NCBI GenBank assembly: GCA_018136815.1
Contig: CM030933.1
Span: 4,077,741 to 4,141,740 of the forward strand
DNA: 64,000 nt
Reading direction: 5' to 3'
From: Isochrysis galbana
Lineage: Eukaryota > Haptophyta > Isochrysidales > Isochrysidaceae
Shown here: positions 9,940 through 19,545 of the stretch, piece after piece
Position numbering within the stretch: the first letter of the stretch is position 1
Layout: every line of letters starts with the position of its first letter
The notes under the pieces: model-generated
What the model was told of the DNA's origin: nothing
The model's database searches: none
Seen by the model: only the letters and a program-made list of their open reading frames with translations
Translations under genes and position numbers: made by a program

Positions 9940-10320
9940 CCCTAGCTTGTACCTTTCTCGGGAATGGCAACGATTGGGAGAATCAGAATTTCGCCTTTGC
10001 CTTTGGCGATGGGGATGGGGGAGCATCAGAGTTTTTTATTGTTGCGTTAGTGTAGCCTTAATGCTGCGGGACCGTAGCCCCTCGCTCGACGGCAACGGAG
10101 CCCCTACCCCGCGACGGGGGTGTGCGCGGTTGGTGCATGGTTCGTCCGATGTTGTGACTAGGGATGCTAGCCAACAAGATGCTCTACAAGACTACAATTA
10201 CAAACGCCCTCCCCCGCGATGGGGGTGTGCGCGGTTGGCGCATGGCTCGTCCGGTGTATGTGGCTACGAATGCTAGCTAACGAGATGTCCTACGACGCTA
10301 TAAGTTCTAACGGACTTGTA
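9940..10320. repeat. Repeat family B, two tandem partial units
   Basis: The block GGGGGTGTGCGCGGTTGG followed by TGCATGG or CGCATGG, then GATGCTAGC and AAGATGCTCTACAAGAC, occurs at about 10090-10195 and again at 10215-10315. A third copy lies at 47720-47880. No coding function is evident; the family is unidentified. Confidence 0.7.
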
Positions 10321-11166
10321 CCGAGCGAGGAGAAGATCAAAGATCAATAGCAATAGTGCTCGGAATCTGGACATTGAATTGCCTGAGCACGGAGTAATCG
10401 TAGTTTGCTCTACTCCTACTCCCTCCCAAGTGCCAGGTTTCGTGGATTTCTCCCTTGTGTTTCTCGCCCAGCTTCTCAGTTCTTCAGCTTTTGCCCCGGA
10501 CGCCGGTCGAGGGTGCGGCCCTATTACTAACCCCACCAGAGGAAGATTCTCCCGCCCCCCCGCCTCCAGCCTTCCCCCCCCCTCTGCCGCCCGCCCCCCC
10601 CCCCCCCCCCCCCCGCCCGCTCCCTCCCCCCCCGCGCCGCCCTCGCCCCCCCCGCGCGAACGCTCGGCGGTCGACCTGAAGTCTCTCAAGTTTCCCTCGA
10701 GCACAACAACTTCGTCCCCAGTCTATGCTTGCTATCTCGGCGGAGTGATCCACGGCAGCTGCAGCAGCACGCCCGCAAGGCCGACAGCTCGTTCGCCGAG
10801 ATTCGGAAAGGCGGGGGCCCAGAAGGCCCGCAAGGCGTCGCTTTCCTCCATCCCCAGCGCGCCTGCATCCCAAGATCGGGAGAGATTATCCTCATCTCGC
10901 CCAATTGGCGGGCGGAGCGGAGAGGCTACGAGTACCAAAGCCGCGGACTGGGGGGGGGGGGGGGGGGGGGAGAGCCGCCGCCCCTCCCTCCCTCTTCCCT
11001 TCCCCCTCCCCCCCCCCCCTTCCCTTCCCTTTCCCCCCTTCCCCCCCCCCACCCCCCTTCCCCCGCACCTCCCCCCCCCCCCCCCATCTCTGCCCTCCCC
11101 CCCCCGGCACGAGGGCCTCTCCCACCTCTCGCATACCGCTCGCCGCCAGGCCCACAACTTCAAGTC
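10321..11166. other. Upstream region of the 11167 gene with C and G homopolymers
   Basis: Long C-runs (about 10585-10640 and 10990-11105) and a G-run (about 10950-10968) dominate. Long frames cross it on both strands, but their products are almost only Pro, Ser and Gly. A split GC-rich promoter and 5' UTR is the simplest reading. Confidence 0.35.
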
Positions 11167-12447
11167 ATGGCGGAACTCTGCCTCAACGACATTGCTGCAG
11201 ATTTATCTGTCGGTGACCTCGCCAAGGCAATCCTCGAAAACCAGCCCGGCTCGTGCTGGGGCGGCCAGCTAGCGGGCAGTGATTGGCGCTGCGATAAATC
11301 GTTCCAGGTTGCGGGACCACATTTCAAGCACAAGTTTTGCCCTGCTTGCCAAGCCAAGGGCATCTACATCCCCGCGAGCCGGATCCGGGCGATCCCCGAG
11401 GACACTTGCAAGGAGCTCGTCAACGGAAATGGCGGCGGTGTCTGGACGAAACTCTCCTCTCGTGTGGTTGTTGGCGAGAAGCGCAGCCGCAAGCAGACAG
11501 AAGGGGGCTCGATCTTCTTCCGCATCGTGAACCACACGGCGAGGTGCGAGTCCCCGCGTATCGTAATCTTCGAGGGACGCCCAATCGATCACGACTGGGC
11601 GCCTCTCCCCGGCGCCTGGGTGTCGGAGCCAGATGACATGGTACATCTTGTCATCCGCAAGGGCACCCTTGTACCAGCCAATGATGGACGCCAGCAGCAG
11701 ATGAATGATCTCCTTCCGTCCCCGTTGGAATCCCAGCGGCTTGTGAAGCCCTTGGATGCGACCTCCCTTCAAGCCAGTCCCCCAACGTCGGCTCTGCTTC
11801 CGCCAGCCACCATTTCCCAGATCGCCAAGACACTTACAAATACTGCACCTTGCAAGCTCGGCTCCCTCCACTACCTGCGCCACGTTCAAGGCAACGAGGG
11901 AGGCGAGGAGGTCTATCAGCAGCGCCTCCCTCAGGAGCCACCTATGCCGCCGATGGTGCCGAGCCATCAAAAGTATCCATCGCCTCCACCGATGCACGTC
12001 TCGCCACCATCCATGCTTGTGCAGACGAACATGAACACCGCCAGCGGGTGGACCCACCGTTGGCAGCCTCCCTCCTCTCGTTTCTTCCCGCCGCCCTCAC
12101 AGCCACATGCCGCCCCGCATCCTATCGACGCCCACGACGTCCACGACGTCCGCTTCCCGAAGCCAATCAAGATGCCAAACATGGGCGAAATCGGATTGCC
12201 GCGCGGACTCCAGCGCTCACCCCAGAGCAACATATTCTTGAACGCTCTTGCACCTCTGAAGTTCTCCTCTGCTCTCCGTCGACCAGATCAACATATTCCA
12301 ACTCCACCCAGCACACTGCACGGATCGTGCCAACTAATGTCCGACGAAGACGCCCTCAACTCATTGCTGTTTGGCGACTTGTCGTCCAATGATCTTCACG
12401 ACTTGCCGATCGACGGGGACCTGCTATCCAGTAACCTCTCCCTCTGA
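11167..12447 (+). CDS. Unrecognised protein with putative zinc-binding N-terminus and acidic tail, 426 aa
   Basis: The frame is open upstream into a poly-proline stretch, so the start is set at ATG 11167, where composition becomes ordinary (MAELCLNDIAADLSVGDLAK). Residues 30-61 hold closely spaced metal-ligand candidates: C30, C42, H52, H55, C58 and C61 in a CPAC knuckle, with aromatic residues between. Residues 62-165 look like a compact beta-rich domain. The middle, residues 180-370, is Pro/His/Ser-rich and probably disordered. The last 35 residues are acidic with bulky hydrophobics (SLLFGDL, IDGDLL), the look of a transcriptional activation segment. This suggests a DNA- or protein-binding nuclear regulator, but I recognise no family and the function is inference only. 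No introns are needed. Confidence 0.7.
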   Translation: MAELCLNDIAADLSVGDLAKAILENQPGSCWGGQLAGSDWRCDKSFQVAGPHFKHKFCPACQAKGIYIPASRIRAIPEDTCKELVNGNGGGVWTKLSSRVVVGEKRSRKQTEGGSIFFRIVNHTARCESPRIVIFEGRPIDHDWAPLPGAWVSEPDDMVHLVIRKGTLVPANDGRQQQMNDLLPSPLESQRLVKPLDATSLQASPPTSALLPPATISQIAKTLTNTAPCKLGSLHYLRHVQGNEGGEEVYQQRLPQEPPMPPMVPSHQKYPSPPPMHVSPPSMLVQTNMNTASGWTHRWQPPSSRFFPPPSQPHAAPHPIDAHDVHDVRFPKPIKMPNMGEIGLPRGLQRSPQSNIFLNALAPLKFSSALRRPDQHIPTPPSTLHGSCQLMSDEDALNSLLFGDLSSNDLHDLPIDGDLLSSNLSL

Positions 12448-13274
12448 AGCGCCCATAGGCTCCAAAGTTTGGTCCGGGATGAGTCAACATGTATCTGCGG
12501 CATGTGAGGGTGACACTTTGGCGCACAAGCTACCTTTATACGTCCACGTGATGCTCTCCTCTCCGTGCGATGAACCACTGGATTCAAACTTCTCCCTTGC
12601 CATGCGGCGATGCCCTCGTTAGACTTCTCGCCTGAAGAAGCCGACAAAAAAATCTTTTATTTTGTAGGGTCGTGAGTGCCGCAAAGGATCACAAGTTGAT
12701 TGTTGATGAGCACCCGGCTTTGATGCTCTGGTCGTTCACGCGCCCCATGAGTGCCAGTGCCAGACACTTATTGCCCCATAAGTGCCAGTGCTAGACACTT
12801 ATTGCGCGTTCGAGCACCGGGGCTCGTCTTTTCTCCCGTCGAATCGTGGGGTCATGCTCTATGTGAAGCTTGCACTTCCTTGCTCTTAACCACTTCATGC
12901 TGACCACGCACTCCATCTATTGGGGTGTGCCTGCATGAATCCAGCAACATCACCATCAGCCTGGACGTCGGCTTCCATTTAAAGGCATAGCTCGTGCACG
13001 ATTGGCACTGTGCTCGTCTCGCTCGTAACGCGTTGGACAACGGCCTTACTATCAGCCATGTGCTTCAAGGAGTGGGAAGCAAAGGATATGGGGTGTAAAA
13101 TGGTTGTTCTCTCTATTTTGTTTGTTTCTTTCCGGTTCTGCCGATCTGTCATCTGGCCGAGGTGCCCAAACGGAGACGGAATAAAATGACGGTTCGAACG
13201 TGTTTGTTGACATGTTTCGCATCCTCGATGGTCATGTGTAGATCGTGTGCTAGCCCCTTGAATTAAACCTTTTA
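12448..13274. other. Gene-free interval
   Basis: 3' flank of the preceding gene. Apart from a short tandem duplication at 12747-12807, nothing is recognised; short frames on both strands lack recognisable domains. Confidence 0.35.
12747..12807. repeat. 31-bp tandem duplication
   Basis: GTGCCAGTGCCAGACACTTA and GTGCCAGTGCTAGACACTTA, each followed by TTGC, lie side by side. Confidence 0.75.
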
Positions 13275-13569
13275 ATAGTCTCACCGCACACGCGGCCGTG
13301 GACCCTCTACTTTCTACTCACGTAGGAAAACTTTCTACACCCCCACTCCCCCGGCCCTTCTCCCCCGCCATAATAAGGCGACTCCCCCCGTGCACTACTA
13401 GGGGGATAGGGGTGAAGGGCTTAGATATGGTCCGGTGCCCGCGCCTCCCCCCGGTGATCATTCCCCCCCTTCCTCCTGTGTCTCCGAGTGGGCGGCGGCC
13501 TCAGCCCCGACTTATCCTGTAAACAGGTGCGGGACTTACCTATTTTTCGGTGAGCGGAGCTCTCGCTCC
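13275..13569 (-). mobile_element. Probable LINE 3' end remnant
   Basis: Most of this block (about 13390-13569) is the reverse complement of 63825-64000. Its outer end, read on the minus strand, is GTGCGGTGAGACTATTAAAA, resembling GAGGCGAGAATATTAAAGTG at the 3' end of the LINE copy at 39889. It is therefore probably the 3' UTR of a related element in minus orientation. Confidence 0.5.
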
Positions 13570-14800
13570 AATAAAAAATAATTACAACTGGGAATATCGG
13601 CGGCTGCACTGAGCCGCTGGCCGATGCCGCACGCCGACGCAGGTGAAGACGCAGGTGAAGATGTCCCAGCAGGCCCTGCAGAGACCCCGGCAGAGCCCGG
13701 GGGCGGGCGGGCGGGTCATCTGAGCGCCCCGGCTTGCATTAATGGTCATGTCTCGGGCCTAGGCTCCTTCAGACGGCGAAGGGGTAGCGTTGCGCACTCC
13801 CGGGGTTGCTGGAGTGCTGCAGCGGCAAACTGCGAGGATGCTGCTGAGGCCGTAGAGGTCGCCAGTCGAGCGCCCGAAGTCAGTGGTGTCGCAGATTTGG
13901 CAACCAGTGGTGAGTCAGGCGCTCTCCGGCTGGGCTCCTTCAGAAGGCGAAGGCTTAGCGTCACGCATTCCCAGTGTTGCGGGAGTGGTGCAGCTTGCGA
14001 GAGTGCTGCAGCGACGAACGGCCCGGATGCTGCCGGGGCAGCAGAGGTGGCCCTTTGCACGCCCGACTTCAGCAGTGGCGCAGAAACGCCGTCGATGAAC
14101 GGGGAGGGCGGAATGCGCATAGCGGACGCCGATCGAGACGCCTGCACGAGCGGTGGCATGGATGCATGTGCTGCTGCAGGTGTGCCAACGCCTGCGTCGA
14201 GCTGCAGCGTGGCAGCGGGACGAGTGCACGTGCTGCGATAATCTCAAACCTTATGAGCAGCGAGCGTCGGCGCAAAAGGAAGGCCATAGATGCTTCGGTA
14301 ACTTGGCTTGCAGCCCGGTCTGCTCTTGTCTCGTGCCAGCTTGTTGCTCTCCAAAGCCCGCCGCCGTCCGCTGACGTGTCTGCTGCACCTTCACAAGACT
14401 GCTTTGCAGAGTGCTCACCCTGCGAATCAGAGCAAGAAGTGGGCATGGGAGAAGGGGATGAAGTCTGGGCTGCGAGGTCAACCGTTCCCTCCGTTCTTCA
14501 AGACGTTTCTCGTCTCACCCCTTGTCCGGATAGTCGGAAAGTGCATCTGCACAGTTCGCGCCGAATCGTCACGAAGGAGTCGTGGCGTGCACTGCGCAGG
14601 TGGCAGTCAAACTCGTCTAGTCTGTGGTCTGCGGAGTTTGCCTTTCCTGGGCAGGGCTCTTCCACACAACTCAAGGATAACACGGCGTCGTTGTCGATCG
14701 AAGCTGCCCTGACCTATCTGTGCCCGTCCAGCTGCAGCAATGGCGACTGCTTGGCAGGCTTGTCGGTCCTCAACGTGCTGAGCTGCGGGCTGGTCAGATT
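13570..14800 (+). mobile_element. Family C element, copy 1
   Basis: It begins at AATAAAAAATAATTACAACT, exactly the start shared with copies at 37041 (plus) and 39675 (minus). The copies are nearly identical over about 740 bp, with a few base changes and a 2-bp difference (CG present at about 14210 here, absent in the others). This copy continues past the point where the others diverge. It contains an open frame at 13624-14241 with two internal repeats of about 57 residues, each beginning LGSFRRRR. No transposase or polymerase is seen. Confidence 0.8.
13624..14241 (+). CDS. Repeat-borne open frame, 205 aa, function unknown
   Basis: ATG-started frame in the family C element. The N-terminus is Ala/Gly/Pro-rich; then come two degenerate 57-residue repeats with LGSFRRRR-(G/L)-SV-(A/T)-HS and a Cys near the end of each motif. 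Compared with the copy at 37095, two extra bases shift the last dozen codons, so the reading frame is not conserved between copies. It is likelier a chance frame kept open by recent copying than a selected protein. Confidence 0.3.
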   Translation: MPHADAGEDAGEDVPAGPAETPAEPGGGRAGHLSAPACINGHVSGLGSFRRRRGSVAHSRGCWSAAAANCEDAAEAVEVASRAPEVSGVADLATSGESGALRLGSFRRRRLSVTHSQCCGSGAACESAAATNGPDAAGAAEVALCTPDFSSGAETPSMNGEGGMRIADADRDACTSGGMDACAAAGVPTPASSCSVAAGRVHVLR

Positions 14801-14811
14801 CAAAGAGATGG

Positions 14812-15010
14812 GCAGGCCACGATGGGCCAGGGCGGGCGAGTCAGGCGGGCCTGTGGGGAGAGGAATGGGTCAGCAGGGCTGTGTGCTCCTGGCAAGCCAT
14901 CAGGCGTGCGAGGAGAGCGGGTGGTTCCTCCCCCATGGCAGAGGAAGAGTGGAGAGAGAGGGGGGCTCGTGCCCCCCCATGGGCGAACTAAGTATAAACT
15001 TAGTTGCCGT
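14812..15010 (+). mobile_element. Family A element, 5'-truncated copy
   Basis: It matches the second half of the copy at 8563-9900 from the GATGGGC block onward, through the poly-G/poly-C hairpin (about 14960-14980), to AACTAAGTATAAACTTAGTT at about 14988-15007. Confidence 0.75.
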
Positions 15011-15109
15011 TTGCTAACGTAAACGGGGCGCGGTTATCGTTGAATCACCGGTTCGGGGACCGACGAATTCCGCACTCCCACACTCCTCTCTCTCTCTCTT
15101 CGCCCTCTC

Positions 15110-15545
15110 CTGCGGCGCGTGCCCATGCATGGCGCGCGCCTCGACCTGTCGACCTGCTCTCAGGGGTCCTGAGGGTCTCCTAGAGGGCTAGCCAGGCAGT
15201 TCAGGGGGCAGTGGAGGCTGGGGCTCAGCCCCTGGCCTCTCCTGCCTCTCCCACCTGTGCCTCGCTGACCTTGGGCGCCCTCCTCAGTCTCCTGTCTGCC
15301 TGGTGACTAGGGGGGGGGGGGGGGGGAGGTCAGTACGAGTGCTGGCCCATGGCCCATGTGGGCCAAGGAGTGCGCCTCCCGACCCGCGCCCATTGGGGGT
15401 CTGGGTCAGGATGGTGATTGCTCAGCTCATGCCAGAAGGCAGAGTCTGAGGGTGACAAACAGGTCCCCCGGAGGGGAATTGGAGCCTGAGGGGGAGAGCA
15501 CGAGGCGCCTCCGCCATGTGAACTAAGTATAAAGCCTTAGTTGCA
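15110..15545 (+). mobile_element. Family A element, longer diverged copy
   Basis: It shares the 5' block (GAGGCTGGGGCT, CCCTGGCCTC, CTCCTGTCTGCCTG) with the copies at 8563 and 63360, and ends in AACTAAGTATAAAGCCTTAG, the same stem with a two-base loop insertion. Confidence 0.65.
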
Positions 15546-15745
15546 GTCCCCACTCGCACCGAGCCGGGCCCGAGGTAGCGCACCTGGGCCGGACCCCGGA
15601 AACCGAAGAACAAGGAAAGAAGGGGGGAAAGCGAGGGAGGGGGAGGCGAGGGAGATGTCTGTAGATGGGTACGTAGAGCGTGCCCAGTCAATAGTAGGTG
15701 TTTAGCCTCGAATCTTGAATCTTCAGATTTTTATTAGGAGTTACG
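15546..15745 (+). mobile_element. LINE 3' UTR fragment
   Basis: The block AGGTAGCGCACC, then GGCCGGACCCCGGAAACCGA, then GAAGGGGGG, and a final AATCTTCAGATTTTT match 58213-58371, which follows a LINE ORF2 C-terminus. No coding part is present here, so this is a severely 5'-truncated copy. Confidence 0.65.
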
Positions 15746-15928
15746 ATGTTGGATTGGGGCAGGGATGTTGCAGCACACCCAGCTCCTTCACAACATAACT
15801 AATTACTTTGGACGCGCGCTAGAGGGGCACTAGACTGGGGCGTAGCGGTCCTCAACAATTGCGATACTTTTAGCTGGAGTACTGCCTCATATATTCTTGT
15901 CGGTTGAGCTTGGTCGATGGTGCCAAGC

Positions 15929-18900
15929 TCAGCGGCGACGAATGGCTCGATAGAAAAGGATAAAGGGAGCCTCGCCACCCTCGAGCACGACTTGATCACC
16001 AAATCGTTCGCACATCTCGCTTTCGGAGACACGTATGCCACGCTCATCGTCCAGGTGGATCCAAGGGTGCGCTTCATTAGGTAAACATAGAGGTGGAGGG
16101 CTACAGCATGAAGCCTCCGGATCGTCTCCTTCAACTGTATTGGCTTCTCGCTGTAGTGCGTGTTCTTTGGCTGCAGCTTCACAGGCACTATTTGTACGCG
16201 TTGGGAGAGAGGACCTTTGCTGCTCGATAGATCTCTTTGGAAGATGCGCCGCTTGATCACCTCGGAATTCCCGAGAGGACCCTTGTTGCTCAACACGTCT
16301 ATTTGGAGGGTTCACCTCTTGACTTCCTATTGACTCCGGTGCTTGTTGCATGTTCATCCGAGAACGTTTTCGACCACGAGTCCTTGAGCTTGCCGCGGCA
16401 CCACTTGTACCCTTCCCAACGCTCAAAAGAGGACGAGCACCGCGGATGCTGTGACGCAAGGAGTATCTTTTGACCCTGGCCTCGTCCGCGGTCGGCGACA
16501 TTGGGTGCGCAGATAGCAATGGCTTTACGCATCCCGAAACGCCATGAAGTACCACTCGAACAGTGACATCACCTAGAATTCCTTCACCATCCTTGTCAAC
16601 ACGTGCGACGCAAGCATTCTCTCCAAAAAGAACGCGGTCAATTAGAAGGCCTTCCATTCCTTGACACCGTCGCGGAGAGGGGACGTCGGAGGAAATCATT
16701 GGACTTCCTTTTGGGGATCTAGCTTGGCTTGCCATTGATGAAGTCGTGAAAAAGACACACTTCTCGGATGCGGTAGGATACACTCTCTGAGCGGATCGAG
16801 CATTGTGATCAACTGAGCGTCGTTGGCCATCTGGCCGAATCCTATTTGCCCAACGCAGGGCCGGCCGAACCATGGTCTCAAATCTATCAGCCCGCGCATG
16901 CGGCACGGTTGGGAGATCCTCTCCTACAATTGTCTCCTCTGCGAGCTTGCACAAAGCAAGATCGGGCCTTGTTCTCGCTTCAGCAGTGAACGTTGACCGG
17001 CGGCGTGTAGCTGTTGGAACCCAAGGCGTGCTAGAATTCTGGCTGCGATTGTTCCTTGACCGGCTTTCGCAATCAGTGGCTGCAGGCTTGGAACTTGGGG
17101 TGGAGGAGGATCTCATCTCCAAACTTGACGTAATTTGGACATCTTCACCTTCAACACGAGCTCTCTTGAGTTGGAACCGCGAATCAAGCGTCACGCTATC
17201 ACAGCTCGCCAGGGAACATTGTTGTGCAGCTTTGATTATGCATTCCGACTTCCAATGTGGTTCATCCGCTAACGTGGCTGCTTGACTAGCACCTTTGGGG
17301 CTTGCGTCTCTAGGTGCTTTTACACCTCCCTGGTCTTTTACGTACGCGGTGTAGTGACCATTGTCCTGCCGTCCACGATGAGCAACAAAGCCAAAGAGTT
17401 CGTAGTCAACAAATGAGTAATCTGAGGCTGTAGTAGTCGCTGGGCTCCTTCTCACCCCATGCAGGTCCATGTGGGCCGATGGTATTTCTTTTGCGCATTT
17501 GCTCACACCGGACACGCTAACAGGTAGTGATAGCAACGGCTGTAAGGTTGAGCTTGTCGTAGCGCTCACCGGTGGCGGCAGAGACACAGAATGGATTGCG
17601 GGCGCAGTCTGTATTAGTTCCGCCTCAACTCGGCTGGGATCGACCAACAGGTCTTGTGCTGAGCAGCCGCCTCGAGGGCTCACGCCGGGACCAACTGTGC
17701 ATTGGTGAACGCTCAATCCTTCACTACACACAGCCTCTTCCGATGTGAAGCACGCTGGCCCCGAGCACTCTTGAGACACATGCTCTGATCCATCCGATTC
17801 GCAAGGTGGCATGGGCCTAGAGGCAGGAATCGTCGTGTATTCGTGCATGATTTGAAATTGGGGCGCTCCACCGAGGGCGTCGCCTTGCGACGAAAGCGAA
17901 GGTGGAGAGTGTTCTACTGCGCAGTTGGCTTCCGTTGACTGCCACTTCAGGTGTAGGACCAGAATGAGCGGAGCGTGCGTAATAAAAGTTATGCGATCAG
18001 CGTCGGACAAGGCTCGACACTCGGAACAAGCGAATTTGTCGCAGCCTCTTAACTTTTCCCGAGACAAATGTTGCTTAACGGCGTCTTCCAACAGAATTGG
18101 CTTAAAGGCGGCGTGGCTGCTCGAATGGGCATCGGCACCCGTCTCTAGTGGCATCTCGTTGTATGATGAACTTCTGAACAGCGCGATCGCGTTGATGGGC
18201 TCGTCGGTGGATAGTCTTACGGAACAGCCCTCACAAAGTGTCGTCTCGTTGGCATCGAAAGATGATTCGATGGCATCAGCCCCAACTCTTCCGAGGCAAG
18301 GAGTGTCAACCATTGGCGGGTCAGGATCCAATGTAACGCCTCGGTGTCGCTGAAGCGATTGCGATCTCAATGGCTCTGCTGAGTAGGGGATTGAGAGTTC
18401 TCTAAACGGCTCAGTGTGCTGCGTCACACGTTCACAACCCAGGCAACGTAGGCAACAACCCATCTCACCGGTGAAGAGCTCATGAGGTGGTGCGATGTGA
18501 TTTTCTTGCTGAATGCCGCCAACGAGTGTGGGAATTGAGACATTGGTATTTCTGAGGGGTTCGATTCCGACGCCGATGGATTCATGAACGTGCTGGTAGG
18601 GTTGCCTACCTTCATTGATGTTGGCTTGATGGTCTTTCGAGTATGCTACCGCGCATGTATGAGCCACTCCCCCTGCTACTCTAATCTCCTTGCTCAGGAC
18701 ATGCAACCGGCAGCTCGATGGTGGCGGTGACCATGACTCTGCCTGCGCATGCCGTGAATGTCTCCCGTTCATTCGATCGATTGAGTCTTGTCGGAGATGG
18801 TGATCAGCCGACAGCCTCGCAGGCACTGCTCCTTCCTTGTCAGATGCCTCAAACGGTGGAAGGCCCAATGTTGCGCACTCCTCCTCGATAGATTGCAGAA

Positions 18901-19363
18901 GGCAAGAGAGCAGTTCGAGTGCGCAGTACTGCCTACCGGCAGGCCGAAGCGACGCATGGCGTGCGCGCAGCCTTTGAATAAGGAGCAGTGGAGAGAGCGG
19001 AGGCGACGGTGTATCCGCAACTCTCTGTCGCTCGACAGCGTCCATGTCATCAAGAAGCTGTGAAAGCGCGTGGAGTACTCCACCCTGGCGGGCACCTGAA
19101 GCAAGCGCGCGGTGCAGCGAGGCAGAGAACGGCGGGGCGCGCCGGAGGACTTGGAGCACAGCGTTGAGGTAGCAAGTGCTGCCCAAGTTGCGTAGCGTTG
19201 CCAGTTGGCTCGGCTCGTGCACCGCCGAAAGGCCTTCAGTGGCGAGGGGTTCGTTGTCAATTGCGCAACACGAGAAAGGAGCTGCCGAGCTCTCCCCTTT
19301 CAGCCGCTCCGCCCTGCCCTTGAGCGAGAGGCGGGAGGATCGCGGGCGGCGGGGAGGCTCCAT
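15929..19363 (-). CDS. Ubiquitin-specific protease (USP family), about 1144 aa
   Basis: A single-exon gene. The frame stays open to 19609 through poly-proline, but ATG 19363 starts ordinary sequence (MEPPRRPRSSRLSLKGRAER) and is preferred. The Cys box is RNLGSTCYLNAVLQ, with catalytic Cys at residue 64. A zinc-binding finger is visible as CLRCLGCERVT and, later, CDKFACSECRALSD. The His box is FVAHRGRQDNGHYTAYV, with catalytic His at about residue 670. The final strand, WIHLDDERGIRVSE followed by FILFYR, is at the extreme C-terminus and supplies the third catalytic Asp. The catalytic fold is thus interrupted by a low-complexity insert of some 400 residues between His box and end strand, and by others between Cys box and finger. 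The enzyme should remove ubiquitin from substrates; the target is unknown. It is head to head with the p23-like gene. Confidence 0.88.
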   Translation of the reverse strand: MEPPRRPRSSRLSLKGRAERLKGESSAAPFSCCAIDNEPLATEGLSAVHEPSQLATLRNLGSTCYLNAVLQVLRRAPPFSASLHRALASGARQGGVLHALSQLLDDMDAVERQRVADTPSPPLSPLLLIQRLRARHASLRPAGRQYCALELLSCLLQSIEEECATLGLPPFEASDKEGAVPARLSADHHLRQDSIDRMNGRHSRHAQAESWSPPPSSCRLHVLSKEIRVAGGVAHTCAVAYSKDHQANINEGRQPYQHVHESIGVGIEPLRNTNVSIPTLVGGIQQENHIAPPHELFTGEMGCCLRCLGCERVTQHTEPFRELSIPYSAEPLRSQSLQRHRGVTLDPDPPMVDTPCLGRVGADAIESSFDANETTLCEGCSVRLSTDEPINAIALFRSSSYNEMPLETGADAHSSSHAAFKPILLEDAVKQHLSREKLRGCDKFACSECRALSDADRITFITHAPLILVLHLKWQSTEANCAVEHSPPSLSSQGDALGGAPQFQIMHEYTTIPASRPMPPCESDGSEHVSQECSGPACFTSEEAVCSEGLSVHQCTVGPGVSPRGGCSAQDLLVDPSRVEAELIQTAPAIHSVSLPPPVSATTSSTLQPLLSLPVSVSGVSKCAKEIPSAHMDLHGVRRSPATTTASDYSFVDYELFGFVAHRGRQDNGHYTAYVKDQGGVKAPRDASPKGASQAATLADEPHWKSECIIKAAQQCSLASCDSVTLDSRFQLKRARVEGEDVQITSSLEMRSSSTPSSKPAATDCESRSRNNRSQNSSTPWVPTATRRRSTFTAEARTRPDLALCKLAEETIVGEDLPTVPHARADRFETMVRPALRWANRIRPDGQRRSVDHNARSAQRVYPTASEKCVFFTTSSMASQARSPKGSPMISSDVPSPRRCQGMEGLLIDRVLFGENACVARVDKDGEGILGDVTVRVVLHGVSGCVKPLLSAHPMSPTADEARVKRYSLRHSIRGARPLLSVGKGTSGAAASSRTRGRKRSRMNMQQAPESIGSQEVNPPNRRVEQQGSSREFRGDQAAHLPKRSIEQQRSSLPTRTNSACEAAAKEHALQREANTVEGDDPEASCCSPPPLCLPNEAHPWIHLDDERGIRVSESEMCERFGDQVVLEGGEAPFILFYRAIRRR

Positions 19364-19545
19364 TAGCCTGAGCCGGTGGGGCCTTGCATGAAAATGGCAA
19401 GGGCGGGAGGGCAAGGGCAAGGGGAGGGGGGGGGGGGGGGGGGGGGAGGCGGGAAAACCCAGGCAGGGAAGAGGGGAAGGGGGAGGGGGGGCGGAAGGGG
19501 GAGGGGGGCGGGGGGACGCGCGCCGTCGCGGGTGGCTCGGACTGG
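19364..19545. promoter_or_regulatory. Shared divergent promoter between USP and p23-like genes
   Basis: Only 182 bp separate the two start codons, pointing away from each other. The interval is a G-rich tract (runs of up to about 20 G at 19427-19447) with no TATA-like box. Position makes a bidirectional promoter likely; no factor site can be named. Confidence 0.5.

Noticed and set aside
10316-11272. 318-codon plus-strand frame over the C-rich tract
   Set aside because: The product is almost wholly Pro/Ser/Arg, set by homopolymer runs, and it overlaps the better supported gene at 11167 in another frame.
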